59,626 nucleotides of DNA, from contig PBKA01000018.1 of the NCBI GenBank assembly GCA_002721305.1, positions 1-59,626 on the forward strand. The letters run 5' to 3'. The notes beneath the pieces were generated by a model. It was not told the origin of the DNA, did not search any database, and saw only the letters and a list, made by a program, of their open reading frames with translations. Below are positions 1 through 9,468 of the stretch, piece after piece (the first letter of the stretch is position 1; each line of letters begins with the position of its first letter). Both the position numbers and the translations under genes were made by a program. This DNA comes from Acidimicrobiaceae bacterium. Its GTDB lineage: Bacteria; Actinomycetota; Acidimicrobiia; Acidimicrobiales; Poriferisodalaceae.

Positions 1-69
1 GCCGTTTATTCCCAACGGAAAACAACTTAGTTACCCGTGGGTCATTCATCAAGTCGAACTGATAGATAC

Positions 70-100
70 TTTTGATCTATTTTATAGATCAAAATAGGAT
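70..100 (+). promoter_or_regulatory. Palindromic operator overlapping a likely promoter of the LysR gene
   Basis: Bases 70-94 form a perfect inverted repeat: arms TTTTGATCTAT and ATAGATCAAAA separated by TTT. A plausible sigma-70-type promoter overlaps it: TTGATC at 72-77, a 17-base gap, then TAGGAT at 95-100, ending 18 bases before the ATG at 119. LysR-type regulators commonly bind dyads next to their own promoter, so autoregulation is a reasonable inference. The same site could also control a divergent gene to the left of the window. The dyad is seen directly; the promoter assignment is a guess by similarity. Confidence 0.5.
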
Positions 101-118
101 TTCGGGTACCCTCATGAA

Positions 119-1036
119 ATGGAACTGAAACAACTCGATGCACTCGCAGCCGTAGCCGAGCATGGTCGCTTCTCCGCAGCCGCTCGGGCCTTAGATACCG
201 TTCAATCCAACATCTCAACTCACATCGCGCGCCTTGAAGACGATCTCGGCGCAATTCTGGTCGATCGAAGCGCCGGGCAGTTGACACCCGAGGGTCAAGT
301 CGTCCTAACAAGAGCACGCCGAATAAACACGGAATTGGCTGCTCTCCGAGACGACGTCACCTCCATGACCTCTCGGGTAACCGGCCAGGTCCGAATCGGG
401 ATTATCGGCACAACCGGTCGCTGGCTGCTACCACCACTACTTGATGAACTCAGCCGAAGCTTTCCCGACGTCATGACAACCGTTATCGATTCCACCACCA
501 CAGCACTGGTCCCGTTGCTCGAACACGGCGACCTCGACCTAACTGTCATCAACACCCCACTCCAGCACGACGAAATATTCACCAGCCCGCTGTTTGATGA
601 ACAATTGGTCGTAATCGCCCCAGAAGGGCATCCTCTGGGTGTCAGTGGCGATAGGCCCATTCATATCAGCGAACTTGAGGAACATGAACTCCTGCTCAGC
701 CCACCCGGGTCCAACCTGCGGGAGTTAATTGACGACAAGGCACGCGCCGAAAGAGTGACATTGCGAACAGTGGCAGAATTGGATGGCATTCGCCTAGCCG
801 CGACACTCGCCTTTCAGGGCTACGCACCGGCAATAGTGCCCGTGACAGCGATTCCCGCCTGGATCGGGCGTGGTAAGTGGTCAGTGTTGTCGCTGCAGGA
901 AATGCCTCCACGGCACGTGGGCTTAGCCGTTCGACGTCGCGGAATGCTTTCCGCACCAGCGTCAGCAACCCGCGATGTGCTGAGACGAGTGGTTCGAGAT
1001 CTAGCTCCGACAATTGACGGCCTTACCGCTGTTTAA
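119..1036 (+). CDS. LysR family transcriptional regulator
   Basis: A 305-residue protein of normal LysR length. Residues 3-60 form the winged helix-turn-helix (LDALAAVAEHGRFSAAARAL, then the recognition helix TVQSNISTHIARLEDDLG). Residues about 90-295 resemble the effector-binding periplasmic-type fold, starting at GQVRIGIIGTTGRWLLP. It should bind DNA as a tetramer and respond to a small ligand that cannot be named from sequence. The ATG at 119 is used because the ATG at 114 runs into a stop after three codons. An 11-base-arm palindrome lies upstream. The following carboxyltransferase gene is 56 bases downstream on the same strand and may be co-transcribed or be a target. This is the only recognisable transcription factor in the window. 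Confidence 0.93.
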   Translation: MELKQLDALAAVAEHGRFSAAARALDTVQSNISTHIARLEDDLGAILVDRSAGQLTPEGQVVLTRARRINTELAALRDDVTSMTSRVTGQVRIGIIGTTGRWLLPPLLDELSRSFPDVMTTVIDSTTTALVPLLEHGDLDLTVINTPLQHDEIFTSPLFDEQLVVIAPEGHPLGVSGDRPIHISELEEHELLLSPPGSNLRELIDDKARAERVTLRTVAELDGIRLAATLAFQGYAPAIVPVTAIPAWIGRGKWSVLSLQEMPPRHVGLAVRRRGMLSAPASATRDVLRRVVRDLAPTIDGLTAV

Positions 1037-1092
1037 CGCGGTTTACATCTAACTGCACTACCGGGCCACCGAACGCGCCTACGCTCATCATT

Positions 1093-2442
1093 GTGACGGA
1101 CCCCATCGCTCTTCAGCTACGTCAAGGAACCCCGGCTCACGCAGTGGCTGGTGTGCACAATCTCGATGGTCGCCCAGTCATGCTCATCCGTGCTGAAGAC
1201 CCAGAGCATCGCGGGGCACTCACACCCGACGATGGCGATACCCTCACCGCCGCCGCAGCTCTAGCACTCGAAAAGCATCTACCCATAGTCCTACTCCTTG
1301 CTTCGTCGGGAGCGGACGCCAACCACGGAGTCGCTGCCCTAGACGGTTGGGGCCGCGCGGCCCGAGTGCTCGCTAAAGCGTCGGGTGTGGTGCCAATCTT
1401 GGCGGGTGTAACCGGTCCCGCCGTCTCTGGAACTGCTCTGTTGATCGGTCTCGCAGACGTCGTAATAATGGCCGAAGACGCCTATGCATTCGTGAGCGGG
1501 CCCGTTCCTGTGCAGCAAATGACGGGTGTGAGAGTAGACGTTGAAGAATTAGGTGGAGCGTCAGTTCACTATCGAGATACCGGCGCGGCGAGCATCATTG
1601 TGTCTCACGATGACGTGCTCCCCACCATTGGCGACATTCTTCGCTTTCTTCCCGACCACAACGAAAATGAACCACCACTTCTGGCCACAGCCGACCCCGT
1701 CGACCGAGCAATCCCCGAAGCCTTGGATCTTCTTCCGGACACACCCACAGGTTCCTATGACGTCAGGAACGTCATCCGTTTAGTGGTCGATGACGAGGAA
1801 TTCTTAGAGCTGCGAGGAGGTTGGGCGCAAAACCTAGTCACCGGATTAGCAAGCATCGGGGGAAGACCAGTCGGAGTCGTAGCTAACCAACCAATGGCGA
1901 TTGCGGGAACCCTCGACATACCGGCCTCCCAAAAGGGCGCTCGTTTCGTGACGATGTGCGACGCTTTCAACTTACCCATCATCACCTTTGTCGATACGCC
2001 CGGGTTTTACCCCGGAAAAGACTTGGAGTGGCGGGGCATGATCCGCCATGGAGCACAAATGGCGTTTGCCTACGCAAGGGCGACAGTGCCACGCATTTCT
2101 GTTGTTTTGAGGAAGTCTTATGGCGGGGCGTTCATCGTCATGGACTCAAAAACGATGGGAAACGATGCTTACCTCGCTTGGCCCACAGCTGAGATAGCCG
2201 TGATGGGAGCCACCCAAGCAGCACAGATTCTTCAGCGCGGTGAATCAGAAGAAGCCATTGCAACCTGGATCGAAGATTACGAGCAGACCTACCTAAATCC
2301 CTACGTCGGAGCAGAACGCGGATTCGTCGACGCGGTGATAGACCCCTCCAATACACGCAAAGAGTTGGCCGACCTCGTCGAACTTTTCAGTTCAAAGCGC
2401 GAACGACTTCCCCGTCGAAGACACGACAACTCCCCGCTCTAA
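1093..2442 (+). CDS. Acyl-CoA carboxylase beta (carboxyltransferase) subunit, short form
   Basis: This 449-residue protein belongs to the biotin-dependent carboxyltransferase family (propionyl/acetyl/methylcrotonyl-CoA carboxylase beta chains), which moves carboxyl from carboxybiotin to an acyl-CoA. The C-terminal half is well conserved: YDVRNVIRLVVDDEEFLE, GVVANQPMAIAGTLDIPAS, FVDTPGFYPGKDLEWRGMI, RKSYGGAF. The N-terminal half is divergent: GPAVSGTALLIGLADVV stands where relatives carry a GG-containing oxyanion segment, but ELGGASVH is kept. Family members usually have about 510-530 residues; this one lacks roughly the first 70. It starts with GTG at 1093. No biotin carboxylase or biotin carrier gene lies nearby, so a partner must be encoded elsewhere, or the enzyme may be a decarboxylase-type relative. 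Substrate unknown. Confidence 0.85.
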   Translation: MTDPIALQLRQGTPAHAVAGVHNLDGRPVMLIRAEDPEHRGALTPDDGDTLTAAAALALEKHLPIVLLLASSGADANHGVAALDGWGRAARVLAKASGVVPILAGVTGPAVSGTALLIGLADVVIMAEDAYAFVSGPVPVQQMTGVRVDVEELGGASVHYRDTGAASIIVSHDDVLPTIGDILRFLPDHNENEPPLLATADPVDRAIPEALDLLPDTPTGSYDVRNVIRLVVDDEEFLELRGGWAQNLVTGLASIGGRPVGVVANQPMAIAGTLDIPASQKGARFVTMCDAFNLPIITFVDTPGFYPGKDLEWRGMIRHGAQMAFAYARATVPRISVVLRKSYGGAFIVMDSKTMGNDAYLAWPTAEIAVMGATQAAQILQRGESEEAIATWIEDYEQTYLNPYVGAERGFVDAVIDPSNTRKELADLVELFSSKRERLPRRRHDNSPL

Positions 2443-2633
2443 ACCGATCGAAGCCACCGCCTCCGAGGTTTCTTGGCCATTATTAACGAACCTCTCGCAA
2501 ATCTGGCCCGCGGAAAGAGGCGAAACGCTTCAAGTTGAGGTACGGTCCGGGCTGGGGTTTATTGAGCCGTGCAATGGCGCACCTCAGGGCTTAACCCCTT
2601 TGTGGATATACAAGACGTACAGAATATAGGGGA

Positions 2634-3911
2634 ATGAGCGTGTCCGAAGAGTCCTTCACAATCACAGACAACCGAAGTGGGGAGAGCGTCACAGTGCCAA
2701 TTGTGGACGGCACTATCTCGTCGGCAGCTCTTCGCGAGTTGGACAAAGGCATGTGGTTTTATGACCCGGCTTACATGTCAACGGCGAACTGCAACAGCCA
2801 GATCACCTATATCGACGGTGGAAACGGAATCCTTCGGTACCGCGGCTATCCCATCGAACAACTCGCCGAACACTCAAATTTTCTCGAAGTTTGCTATTTG
2901 CTGCTCAACGGGGAGCTTCCATCTGAAGAGGAAGCCGAGGAGTGGGTGCACCACATCACCTTTCACACGTACGTGCATGAGGATATTGCTCGCTTTATGA
3001 AGGGCTTGCGTTACGACGCTCACCCCATGGGAACCCTCGTCTCTACCATTGCGGCATTGTCCACCTTCTATCCAGAAGCAAAAGACATCGACGACCCACA
3101 CAACCGTCTCATTCAAACCATCCGACTCATCTCAAAAATGCCAACCATGGCAGCATTCGCCTACAAGAATCGCCTGGGACTGCCATACGAGTACCCCGTC
3201 AACCACCTCGGTTACACCGGCAATTTTCTTCGGATGATGTGGAATGTCGCGGATCCGTCCTACGAACCGGACCCCATCCTCACTCGGGCACTCGACATTC
3301 TTCTGATACTTCACGCAGACCACGAACAGAACTGTTCAACGACGACCATGAGAACTGTTGGTTCCAGCAATGCGGATCCGTATTCCGCAGTCGCGGCAGC
3401 AACTTGCGGCCTGTACGGTCCCTTACACGGAGGAGCGAACGAAGCCGTCATTCACATGCTTCACAACATCGGCACCTTGGACAATGTCGCAGCATACGTA
3501 GAAAAAGTTAAGGCGGGTGAAACCCTCCTGCAAGGCTTCGGCCATCGCGTCTACAAGAGCTACGACCCCCGGGCCACGATCATCAAAAAGACCGCCGACG
3601 AGGTTTTCAAAGTAACCGGTATGAATCCCCTATTGGATATTGCGATGAAACTGGAAGAGGTCGCTCTCAGCGATTCCTACTTCATCGACAGAAACCTCTA
3701 TCCAAACGTCGACTTCTATTCCGGCCTGATTTATGAGGCCATGGGCTTCCCTATGGACATGTTCACTGTCTTGTTCGCCATCGGACGCACACCTGGATGG
3801 TTGGCCCATTGGCAGGAGATGCTCGACGATCCCGAGCAGAAGATATATCGCCCGCGCCAGATGTACACGGGTCCCGGTGAGCGGGACTACGTGCCAATGG
3901 CAAAGCGCTAG
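2634..3911 (+). CDS. gltA: Citrate synthase (type II)
   Basis: This 425-residue protein condenses acetyl-CoA with oxaloacetate to give citrate, the entry step of the TCA cycle, in the cytoplasm. Its length fits the hexameric type II bacterial enzyme. Catalytic residues are visible: H265 in GPLHGGANEAV, H304 in GFGHRVYK and D360 in NVDFYSG, plus the conserved LHADHEQN block around 227-233. The ATG at 2634 follows a good ribosome site (ATAGGGGA). The 190-base gap before it is the likely promoter region. It converges with the quinone oxidoreductase gene, leaving 16 bases between stops. Assignment is secure; type I/II and NADH sensitivity are inferred from length only. Confidence 0.97.
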   Translation: MSVSEESFTITDNRSGESVTVPIVDGTISSAALRELDKGMWFYDPAYMSTANCNSQITYIDGGNGILRYRGYPIEQLAEHSNFLEVCYLLLNGELPSEEEAEEWVHHITFHTYVHEDIARFMKGLRYDAHPMGTLVSTIAALSTFYPEAKDIDDPHNRLIQTIRLISKMPTMAAFAYKNRLGLPYEYPVNHLGYTGNFLRMMWNVADPSYEPDPILTRALDILLILHADHEQNCSTTTMRTVGSSNADPYSAVAAATCGLYGPLHGGANEAVIHMLHNIGTLDNVAAYVEKVKAGETLLQGFGHRVYKSYDPRATIIKKTADEVFKVTGMNPLLDIAMKLEEVALSDSYFIDRNLYPNVDFYSGLIYEAMGFPMDMFTVLFAIGRTPGWLAHWQEMLDDPEQKIYRPRQMYTGPGERDYVPMAKR

Positions 3912-3927
3912 TTGACCGACGCTTTCC

Positions 3928-4908
3928 TTAAAGGTCAATCAGAATTTTGCCGACGTTCGCATTCGCCGCCATGTAGGTGTGAGCGTTGGCAATATCTTCC
4001 AACGGGTATCTCGAATCAATTACGGGTTTCAAGGCACCGTCATCGAATCTCGGCAATAGTTCCTGCACAAAACGTTGGTTTGCGTCGATCTTCTGTTCAA
4101 TGGGTCTCGAACGCAGCACCGTTCCAATCAGAGACGCTCTCTTGGGCAATAAGGCGCCCAATGGAAAAGAAGCCACGGATCCGCCCATTACACCTACTTG
4201 GATAACGCGGCCCTGAACCTTGATGCATTGGAGATTTCGCGCGAGGTACTCCCCGCCTATGACGTCAAGAACCACGTCAACGCCTCGTCCCCGTGTCCAT
4301 TGTTCGACTACTTCCACAAAGTCTTGCTCGGCGTAGTCGATCACCACGTCTGCACCAAGTCCCTTACAAGAAGACGCTTTGCCGCCAGAGCAGGTAACGG
4401 CAATCTCTCCTCCCAGGGCCTTGACAATTTGAATTGACGCCGTGCCAACTCCAGATGCGCCTGCATGAACCAACGCTCGACTTCCGGAGGCAAACATCCC
4501 CTGGGTGACAAGAGCGTCGTGAGCAGTCATAAAGACCTCCGGAATGGCTGCCGCGTCACTAACGTCGATGTTGGAAGGAACCGGTTGAAGCATTCGTTCG
4601 TAGGTGACCACTAGCTCTGCCATCGCTCCCCCGGCAACTATGCCCATTACCGCATCGCCGACTGACCAGTCCATTACCTGCGACCCAACAGCAGCTATAC
4701 GACCGGAATACTCCAGGCCGGGTATTTCATGGAGGGGCTTCGGCCCCGGAGCCGGGTACTGTCCGAGTCGTTGCGCGAGATCAGCGCGATTCATCGCCGA
4801 GGCAGTCACCTCCACCAACACCTGGTCAGGTCCAGGGTCCGGATCAGGCACCTCCTGGATCTTCAAAACATCAACATCGCCGTATTCTGTGATTACCACT
4901 GCCCGCAT
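3928..4908 (-). CDS. NAD(P)H:quinone oxidoreductase, zinc-independent MDR family
   Basis: A 326-residue medium-chain dehydrogenase/reductase of the quinone oxidoreductase/PIG3 group, which reduces quinones or enones with NADPH. The N-terminal GroES-like domain runs from MRAVVITEYGDVDVLKI to about 120. The Rossmann domain starts at ALVHAGASGVGTASIQIVKA, where AGASGVG is the cofactor-binding turn typical of NADPH-dependent members. No zinc-site cysteine cluster is present. It is divergent from the acyl-CoA dehydrogenase gene (72 bases between starts), so the two may share a control region. Exact substrate cannot be read from sequence. Confidence 0.9.
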   Translation of the reverse strand: MRAVVITEYGDVDVLKIQEVPDPDPGPDQVLVEVTASAMNRADLAQRLGQYPAPGPKPLHEIPGLEYSGRIAAVGSQVMDWSVGDAVMGIVAGGAMAELVVTYERMLQPVPSNIDVSDAAAIPEVFMTAHDALVTQGMFASGSRALVHAGASGVGTASIQIVKALGGEIAVTCSGGKASSCKGLGADVVIDYAEQDFVEVVEQWTRGRGVDVVLDVIGGEYLARNLQCIKVQGRVIQVGVMGGSVASFPLGALLPKRASLIGTVLRSRPIEQKIDANQRFVQELLPRFDDGALKPVIDSRYPLEDIANAHTYMAANANVGKILIDL

Positions 4909-4980
4909 TCGGGCGAGGTTAGCCGCGTTACGTACCGCAAAATCGTAGAAGCCCGGGCTCTTGAGTACGCTCAGGGGCCT

Positions 4981-6099
4981 ATGGACTACACCTGGCCGAA
5001 AGAATTCGATGAATTGGCTACAGAGGCCTCCGAATGGGTAGCAGAGGCTACCTCCGACTTGTTCAACACTGACGACGGTTGGTTAGTTGGCTATAGCGAC
5101 GAGTTCACCTTGAGGCTCGCCGAAAAAGGTTGGATCGGCATGACTTGGCCCGTCGACAAGGGCGGCGACGGACGACCAGAAGTGGAACGATTCGTGGTGA
5201 CCGAACAACTACTTCTTGGGCGCGCTCCAATGGCTGGGTCGTTTTTCCCCGACAGACAAATTGGCCCGGTCCTCCTCGCCTACGGCACTGACGAACAGCA
5301 AGAACGATTCCTACCCGCCATGAGGCAGGGAAAGTCCAAGTGGTGTATCGGCATGTCGGAACCCGATGCAGGTTCCAACGTCGCTGGTATCAGCACCAGA
5401 GCTGTACAAGACGGCGCCAATTGGGTAGTAAATGGCCAAAAGATCTGGACCAGCGGAGCTCAAACAGCCGATTGGTGTTACCTGATTTGTCGTACCGATA
5501 TGGATGCTCCTCCTCACAAAGGCATGAGTGAATTCATTGTTGATATGAAATCAACAGGTATTGAAGTCAAACCCATCAAAGATGCTTCCGGTGATTCTCA
5601 CTTCAACGAAGTCTTCTTCAATGACGTTCTCGTTCCAGGAGAAAATCTCGTTGGCGAACTCAACAACAGCTTTGGTCAAACGATGCGACAACTCGAACAT
5701 GAACGCGGGGGAATTGATCGCCTAGCTTCAAATCAACGCCTCTATTTGGATACGAAAGAATCCATTGACTCATCGAATGCCCTCATCCGGCAGGAGATGG
5801 CCCAGATTGAAACCGGTTACCAGATTGGTCGTGACATGGTCCTTCGCAATGTTCTTCGCCAAACCCCGTTCCCCCAATATTCGGCCGTAACAAAAACCTG
5901 GTGCACAGAGTTCGAACAAAAGGTTGCGAACTTCATTGGTCTCGTCAATGGAGCGAACGCAATGCTCAACAACCGGGTGTCTCGAAATCTCATATATTCG
6001 CCCGCATACACGATCATGGGCGGAACAACACAGATTCTGCGAAACATCATTGGGGAGAGAATCCTCGGTTTACCAAGAGAACCAAGGCCGAAATCGTGA
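4981..6099 (+). CDS. Acyl-CoA dehydrogenase family protein
   Basis: An FAD-dependent acyl-CoA dehydrogenase of 372 residues, expected to make the alpha-beta double bond in an acyl-CoA. Family signatures are MSEPDAGSNVAG, NGQKIWTSGAQ and the C-terminal GGTTQILRNIIGERILGLP. The open frame extends upstream to 4729 but that part overlaps the divergent reductase gene; the ATG at 4981 (MDYTWPKEF) gives the usual N-terminus. The position that normally carries the catalytic glutamate (IEGGT-type motif) reads TIMGGT, so methionine replaces it. This is seen in some non-catalytic partner subunits, or a base elsewhere may be used. Its stop overlaps the GTG of the phosphatase gene, so the two are probably translated together. 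Confidence 0.92.
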   Translation: MDYTWPKEFDELATEASEWVAEATSDLFNTDDGWLVGYSDEFTLRLAEKGWIGMTWPVDKGGDGRPEVERFVVTEQLLLGRAPMAGSFFPDRQIGPVLLAYGTDEQQERFLPAMRQGKSKWCIGMSEPDAGSNVAGISTRAVQDGANWVVNGQKIWTSGAQTADWCYLICRTDMDAPPHKGMSEFIVDMKSTGIEVKPIKDASGDSHFNEVFFNDVLVPGENLVGELNNSFGQTMRQLEHERGGIDRLASNQRLYLDTKESIDSSNALIRQEMAQIETGYQIGRDMVLRNVLRQTPFPQYSAVTKTWCTEFEQKVANFIGLVNGANAMLNNRVSRNLIYSPAYTIMGGTTQILRNIIGERILGLPREPRPKS

Positions 6100-6866
6100 A
6101 TCGTGATTCTGCGGTGCTCCCACTAACCGGTGCGATGAACTGTCGAGATCTAGGCGGCTACGCGGTGGGTGGCGGTCGTTACGTTCGAACAAACGCCCTG
6201 TTTCGGTCTGATCGTTTGAGTGACCTAACGGATGACGATCAAGAAGAACTTGAAAGTTACGGCATCCGGACCGTCGTAGATTTCCGCACTTCCGCTGAAT
6301 CCAAGAGGGATGTTTCGCGTTTGTGGTCAACGGTGACCACACATGCTCCCCTCCCGATAGGAGACGAAATCGCACAACAAACAGAGTTCGTGGAGAGAAT
6401 ACGAGCGGGCGAAATTACTTCTGTGAGCGTGGACGATGTCGCAAATAGCTACATCGAAATGCTCTCCGAATCAGGCAATCAGTTCGTCAGCTTCTTGGAC
6501 TTGGCCGCAGATTTAGACTGCTGGCCGCTGCTTTTTCATTGCACCGCCGGCAAAGACCGGACGGGTATCGCTGCGGCTCTCATACTTGAGATTTGCGGAC
6601 TCGATCGTGAGTCGGTTCTAGATGACTATGAACTGACCAACCTATTGCGTTCGGAACACCGAATTAATGCACTCAGATCCAGTCTCGAAGCCGCAGGCGC
6701 CAACGTCGAAGCGATTCGACCAGCTTTGTCCGCCCCCAGAGTTGCAATGGAAAAGACTTTGAGTCATTTGGACAGCAACTACGGCGGAGTTGAAGATTTT
6801 TTACTTGGACAATTGGGAGTTGACCCTGACATCATTGAAATACTTCGACTCAATTTGTTGGTGTAA
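6096..6866 (+). CDS. MptpB-like protein tyrosine/lipid phosphatase
   Basis: A 256-residue phosphatase of the Y_phosphatase3 group. The P-loop at 148-156 reads HCTAGKDRT, with C149 as nucleophile, R155 binding phosphate, and the K/D pair typical of Mycobacterium tuberculosis PtpB, an enzyme active on phosphotyrosine and phosphoinositides. The N-terminal NCRDLGGYAVGGGRYVRTNALFR block also matches this group. The start is taken as GTG at 6096, overlapping the acyl-CoA dehydrogenase stop as GTGA; the longer frame upstream only shadows that gene. No signal peptide is seen, unlike a secreted effector. Its link to the coupled dehydrogenase is unknown. Confidence 0.88.
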   Translation: MNRDSAVLPLTGAMNCRDLGGYAVGGGRYVRTNALFRSDRLSDLTDDDQEELESYGIRTVVDFRTSAESKRDVSRLWSTVTTHAPLPIGDEIAQQTEFVERIRAGEITSVSVDDVANSYIEMLSESGNQFVSFLDLAADLDCWPLLFHCTAGKDRTGIAAALILEICGLDRESVLDDYELTNLLRSEHRINALRSSLEAAGANVEAIRPALSAPRVAMEKTLSHLDSNYGGVEDFLLGQLGVDPDIIEILRLNLLV

Positions 6867-6868
6867 TC

Positions 6869-6898
6869 AACAGTAAGCGTCTCCCATTAATACTGTTG
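6869..6898 (+). terminator. Possible transcription terminator hairpin
   Basis: Arms CAACAGTA (6869-6876) and TACTGTTG (6891-6898) are exactly complementary around a 14-base loop and begin 3 bases after the phosphatase stop codon. There is no run of T after the stem, so it would be a non-canonical terminator, as is frequent in actinobacteria. Confidence 0.3.
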
Positions 6899-6985
6899 GT
6901 TCGCGACCGCCTAAAGTCTGAGGATTCAGTGAGTCAGACCACGGCGTCATAGCGTGGCGCTCTGTCCTGGGGTGAGGGTCAATTG

Positions 6986-7357
6986 GTGAGCGAAGAAGAA
7001 AACCGCTTCGAGGAAGCAGCTATAGAAGCCGAATTCGAGACCGGCTACCGGGAGGAAACCCGAGAAGAAGCGCGACGTGGGGTCATCACGCGGCTACTAC
7101 GTATGACTGCTGGAACACTAGTCACCATTATCGGTGTGATCATGATGCCCTTGCCGGGCCCAGGTCTTCTCATCGTCGCAGTAGGGCTGGGTATTCTGAG
7201 TAGAGATGTGGCATGGGCGGATCGTTTACTTCAGATAGTGCGGCGGCGACTACCCAGTGACAGCGACGGTCGTCTCCCACGTTCCAGCATCATCACGATG
7301 GTCGTCTTGGCCTTAGCCGGAATTGCGTTCTCGCTATGGGTTGCTTTCTTTCGATAG
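6986..7357 (+). CDS. PGPGW-type small transmembrane protein
   Basis: A protein of about 123 residues with an acidic N-terminus, two membrane segments (about 41-66 and 102-121) and the family motif MPLPGPGLLIVAVGLGIL in the first helix, which marks the PGPGW/TIGR02611 group found widely in actinobacteria. Function of the family is not established. The GTG at 6986 (VSEEENRF) is preferred over the TTG one codon earlier; a GGGGTGAGGG sequence about 8 bases upstream serves as ribosome site. It stands alone, between the phosphatase and the convergent fumarase gene. Confidence 0.8.
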   Translation: MSEEENRFEEAAIEAEFETGYREETREEARRGVITRLLRMTAGTLVTIIGVIMMPLPGPGLLIVAVGLGILSRDVAWADRLLQIVRRRLPSDSDGRLPRSSIITMVVLALAGIAFSLWVAFFR

Positions 7358-7389
7358 AAACACGGCCGACAGCGGAAACTTAACGGTGA

Positions 7390-9069
7390 TTATCTGATGG
7401 ACACTGGGGTTGAGACCTCCGCAAAAAAATCGTTCCCTTTGTCGTCTATGACAATGAACGCCGGGAAGTCCTCAACCTCGATCTTCCAGACTGCTTCCAT
7501 CCCCAACTCGGGATATTCGAGAACCTCGACTTTTCGTATCGAATCTTTGGCCAACCTCGCAGCAGGACCACCGATCGAACCGAGATAGAAACCCCCGTGG
7601 GTTTTGCAGGCCTGGGTGACTTGAGACGACCTGTTGCCCTTGGCGAGCATCACGAGGCTGCCGCCCTCGGCTTGAAATGACTCGACATAGCTATCCATAC
7701 GTCCAGCTGTGGTCGGTCCGAAAGAACCAGAGGCGTAACCTTTCGGGGTCTTAGCCGGACCGGCGTAATAGACCGGATAGTCCCGCATGTATTCGGGCAT
7801 GCCTTGACCAGCGTCAAGTCGCTCTTGGATCTTGGCGTGAGCGATATCTCTGGCTACAACCAAAGTGCCGCTTAGAGAAAGCCGCGTTTTCACCGGAAAG
7901 TTGGATAATTCTTCTCGAATCGCGCTCATTGGGCGATTCAAATCGATGGCAACGACTTCAGCGGACAGTTCAGAGTCCGAAGTGTCTGGAAGATATTTTG
8001 CGGGGTCTTCTTCCATCTGTTCCAGAAAAATTCCGTCTGCGGTGATCTTTGCGAACGCCTGCCGGTCTGCTGAACATGACACTGCTATCGCCACCGGGCA
8101 ACTCGCTCCGTGACGGGGCAATCTCACAACGCGTACATCGTGGCAGAAATACTTTCCGCCGAACTGGGCACCGATCCCGAATTCTCGTGTGAGTTCCAAA
8201 ATTCGTTGTTCCCATTCGAGGTCGCGAAAACCGTGCCCAACTTCGTTACCGGTTGTAGGGAGCGTCTCCAAATATTTAGCTGACGCGTACTTGGCTGTCT
8301 TGAGTGCATGTTCAGCTGAAGTTCCCCCGATAACAACAGCAAGGTGGTAGGGCGGGCAAGCTGCGGTGCCCAAGGTCCGGAGTTTCTCATCAAGAAATTT
8401 GGTCAGGTTCGTGGGATTAAGAAGCGCTTTGGTTTCTTGAAAGAGAAAACTCTTGTTAGCCGAACCACCGCCTTTCGCCATAAACGCAAGCTTGTATATG
8501 TCTCCCGGACCTGAGTAGATCTCGATTTGAGCTGGGAGGTTATTGCCCGTGTTTTGTTCTTCGAACATGGTCAATGGGGCAAGTTGGGAATACCGAAGAC
8601 TCGAAGTTTGATAGGTGTCGTATACGCCCCGACTGATGTGTTCAGCGTCATCAACGTCGGTTATGACCCTTTCACCTTTCGTCCCCCAGATGATTGCGGT
8701 ACCAGTGTCTTGACAACTTGGCAGTACGCCGCCTGCCGCAATATTGGCGTTCTTTAGCAATTCGACTGCAACGAATTTGTCGTTGTCCGATGCCTCAGGG
8801 TCATCCAGGATTGCGGCCAGTTGCACGAGATGTTCCGGGCGGAACAAGTGCGCTATGTCGCGCATCGCCTCGGCGGTCAGCAATCGCAAACCTTCGGGCT
8901 CAACTTTGAGAAAACTCAGCCCGTTAGCTTCAAACGTAGAAACGTAGTCTTCTGTGAGTTTGCGGTAAACGATCTCACTATCAGCAACGGGAAGCAGGTC
9001 GCTATATAGAAACTCCGGCACAACATCAAAGTTACTGGCTTTCGTCGGGTCCAACGGAGACAATTTCAA
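7390..9069 (-). CDS. fumA: Class I fumarate hydratase (4Fe-4S)
   Basis: A 559-residue single-chain class I fumarase that interconverts fumarate and malate. The three likely iron-sulfur cysteines are C119 (PSCQDTGTA), C238 (TAACPPYH) and C324 (HGASCPVA). The alpha-type domain is followed by the beta-type domain from about 385 ([18 protein letters not shown]), with [23 protein letters not shown]. Length is normal for FumA/FumB-type proteins. An oxygen-sensitive cluster enzyme in a lineage with so many oxygenases is notable but not unusual. The ATG at 9069 is adopted. Confidence 0.95.
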   Translation of the reverse strand: MKLSPLDPTKASNFDVVPEFLYSDLLPVADSEIVYRKLTEDYVSTFEANGLSFLKVEPEGLRLLTAEAMRDIAHLFRPEHLVQLAAILDDPEASDNDKFVAVELLKNANIAAGGVLPSCQDTGTAIIWGTKGERVITDVDDAEHISRGVYDTYQTSSLRYSQLAPLTMFEEQNTGNNLPAQIEIYSGPGDIYKLAFMAKGGGSANKSFLFQETKALLNPTNLTKFLDEKLRTLGTAACPPYHLAVVIGGTSAEHALKTAKYASAKYLETLPTTGNEVGHGFRDLEWEQRILELTREFGIGAQFGGKYFCHDVRVVRLPRHGASCPVAIAVSCSADRQAFAKITADGIFLEQMEEDPAKYLPDTSDSELSAEVVAIDLNRPMSAIREELSNFPVKTRLSLSGTLVVARDIAHAKIQERLDAGQGMPEYMRDYPVYYAGPAKTPKGYASGSFGPTTAGRMDSYVESFQAEGGSLVMLAKGNRSSQVTQACKTHGGFYLGSIGGPAARLAKDSIRKVEVLEYPELGMEAVWKIEVEDFPAFIVIDDKGNDFFAEVSTPVSIR

Positions 9070-9096
9070 CGATGCTTACATTCACCCGTTACTTTT

Positions 9097-9468
9097 TCAT
9101 TTCGAAACCGGTGGGCCGTAACGGTTTGCTTCGCTTTGGCCCCTTTGACATACAAAAAACAAGATGACGAAGACGAGTGGCGTGGGGACGATTCCAAGCG
9201 GCAACCACCAGCCACTGCGTCCTACGTCATGCAGGCGCCGGGCCGTAATTGCCAGATTTGGAATGAGGACAGCCACTGCGTATAGGAGGCTAAGAGTTCG
9301 CAGCGGACCTCCCAGGGTTCCTAACAGCCAAAAGGAACCCGCCAGGATCAAGTTGGCGAAAGCAAACCCCCAATACTCTGCTCTGCTGGCTCGACCACGA
9401 AAGACGGCGTATTTCAGTAAGCCTGCTATGTAATTTTCGACTAGGGGCACACGTGGACGGTACAGCAT
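9097..9468 (-). CDS. DUF805 family membrane protein
   Basis: A protein of about 123 residues with the DUF805 pattern: an N-terminal KYAVFRGRASRAEYWGF motif, hydrophobic helices, ARRLHDVGRSGWWLPL, and a C-terminal ANRYGPP. The family has no proven function, though some members are placed near ion or stress systems. The ATG at 9468 (MLYRPRVP) is chosen; an in-frame ATG at 9513 would add 15 residues not typical of the family. The start codon lies inside the nested inverted repeat at 9460-9504, so expression may be controlled there. It is divergent from the dioxygenase gene. Confidence 0.85.
   Translation of the reverse strand: MLYRPRVPLVENYIAGLLKYAVFRGRASRAEYWGFAFANLILAGSFWLLGTLGGPLRTLSLLYAVAVLIPNLAITARRLHDVGRSGWWLPLGIVPTPLVFVILFFVCQRGQSEANRYGPPVSK

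Noticed and set aside
4729-4980. Longer N-terminus for the acyl-CoA dehydrogenase
   Set aside because: It would overlap the divergent quinone oxidoreductase, and the family N-terminus starts at the ATG at 4981.
5901-6095. Extension of the phosphatase frame upstream
   Set aside because: It lies inside the acyl-CoA dehydrogenase in another frame; the GTG overlapping its stop is the better start.
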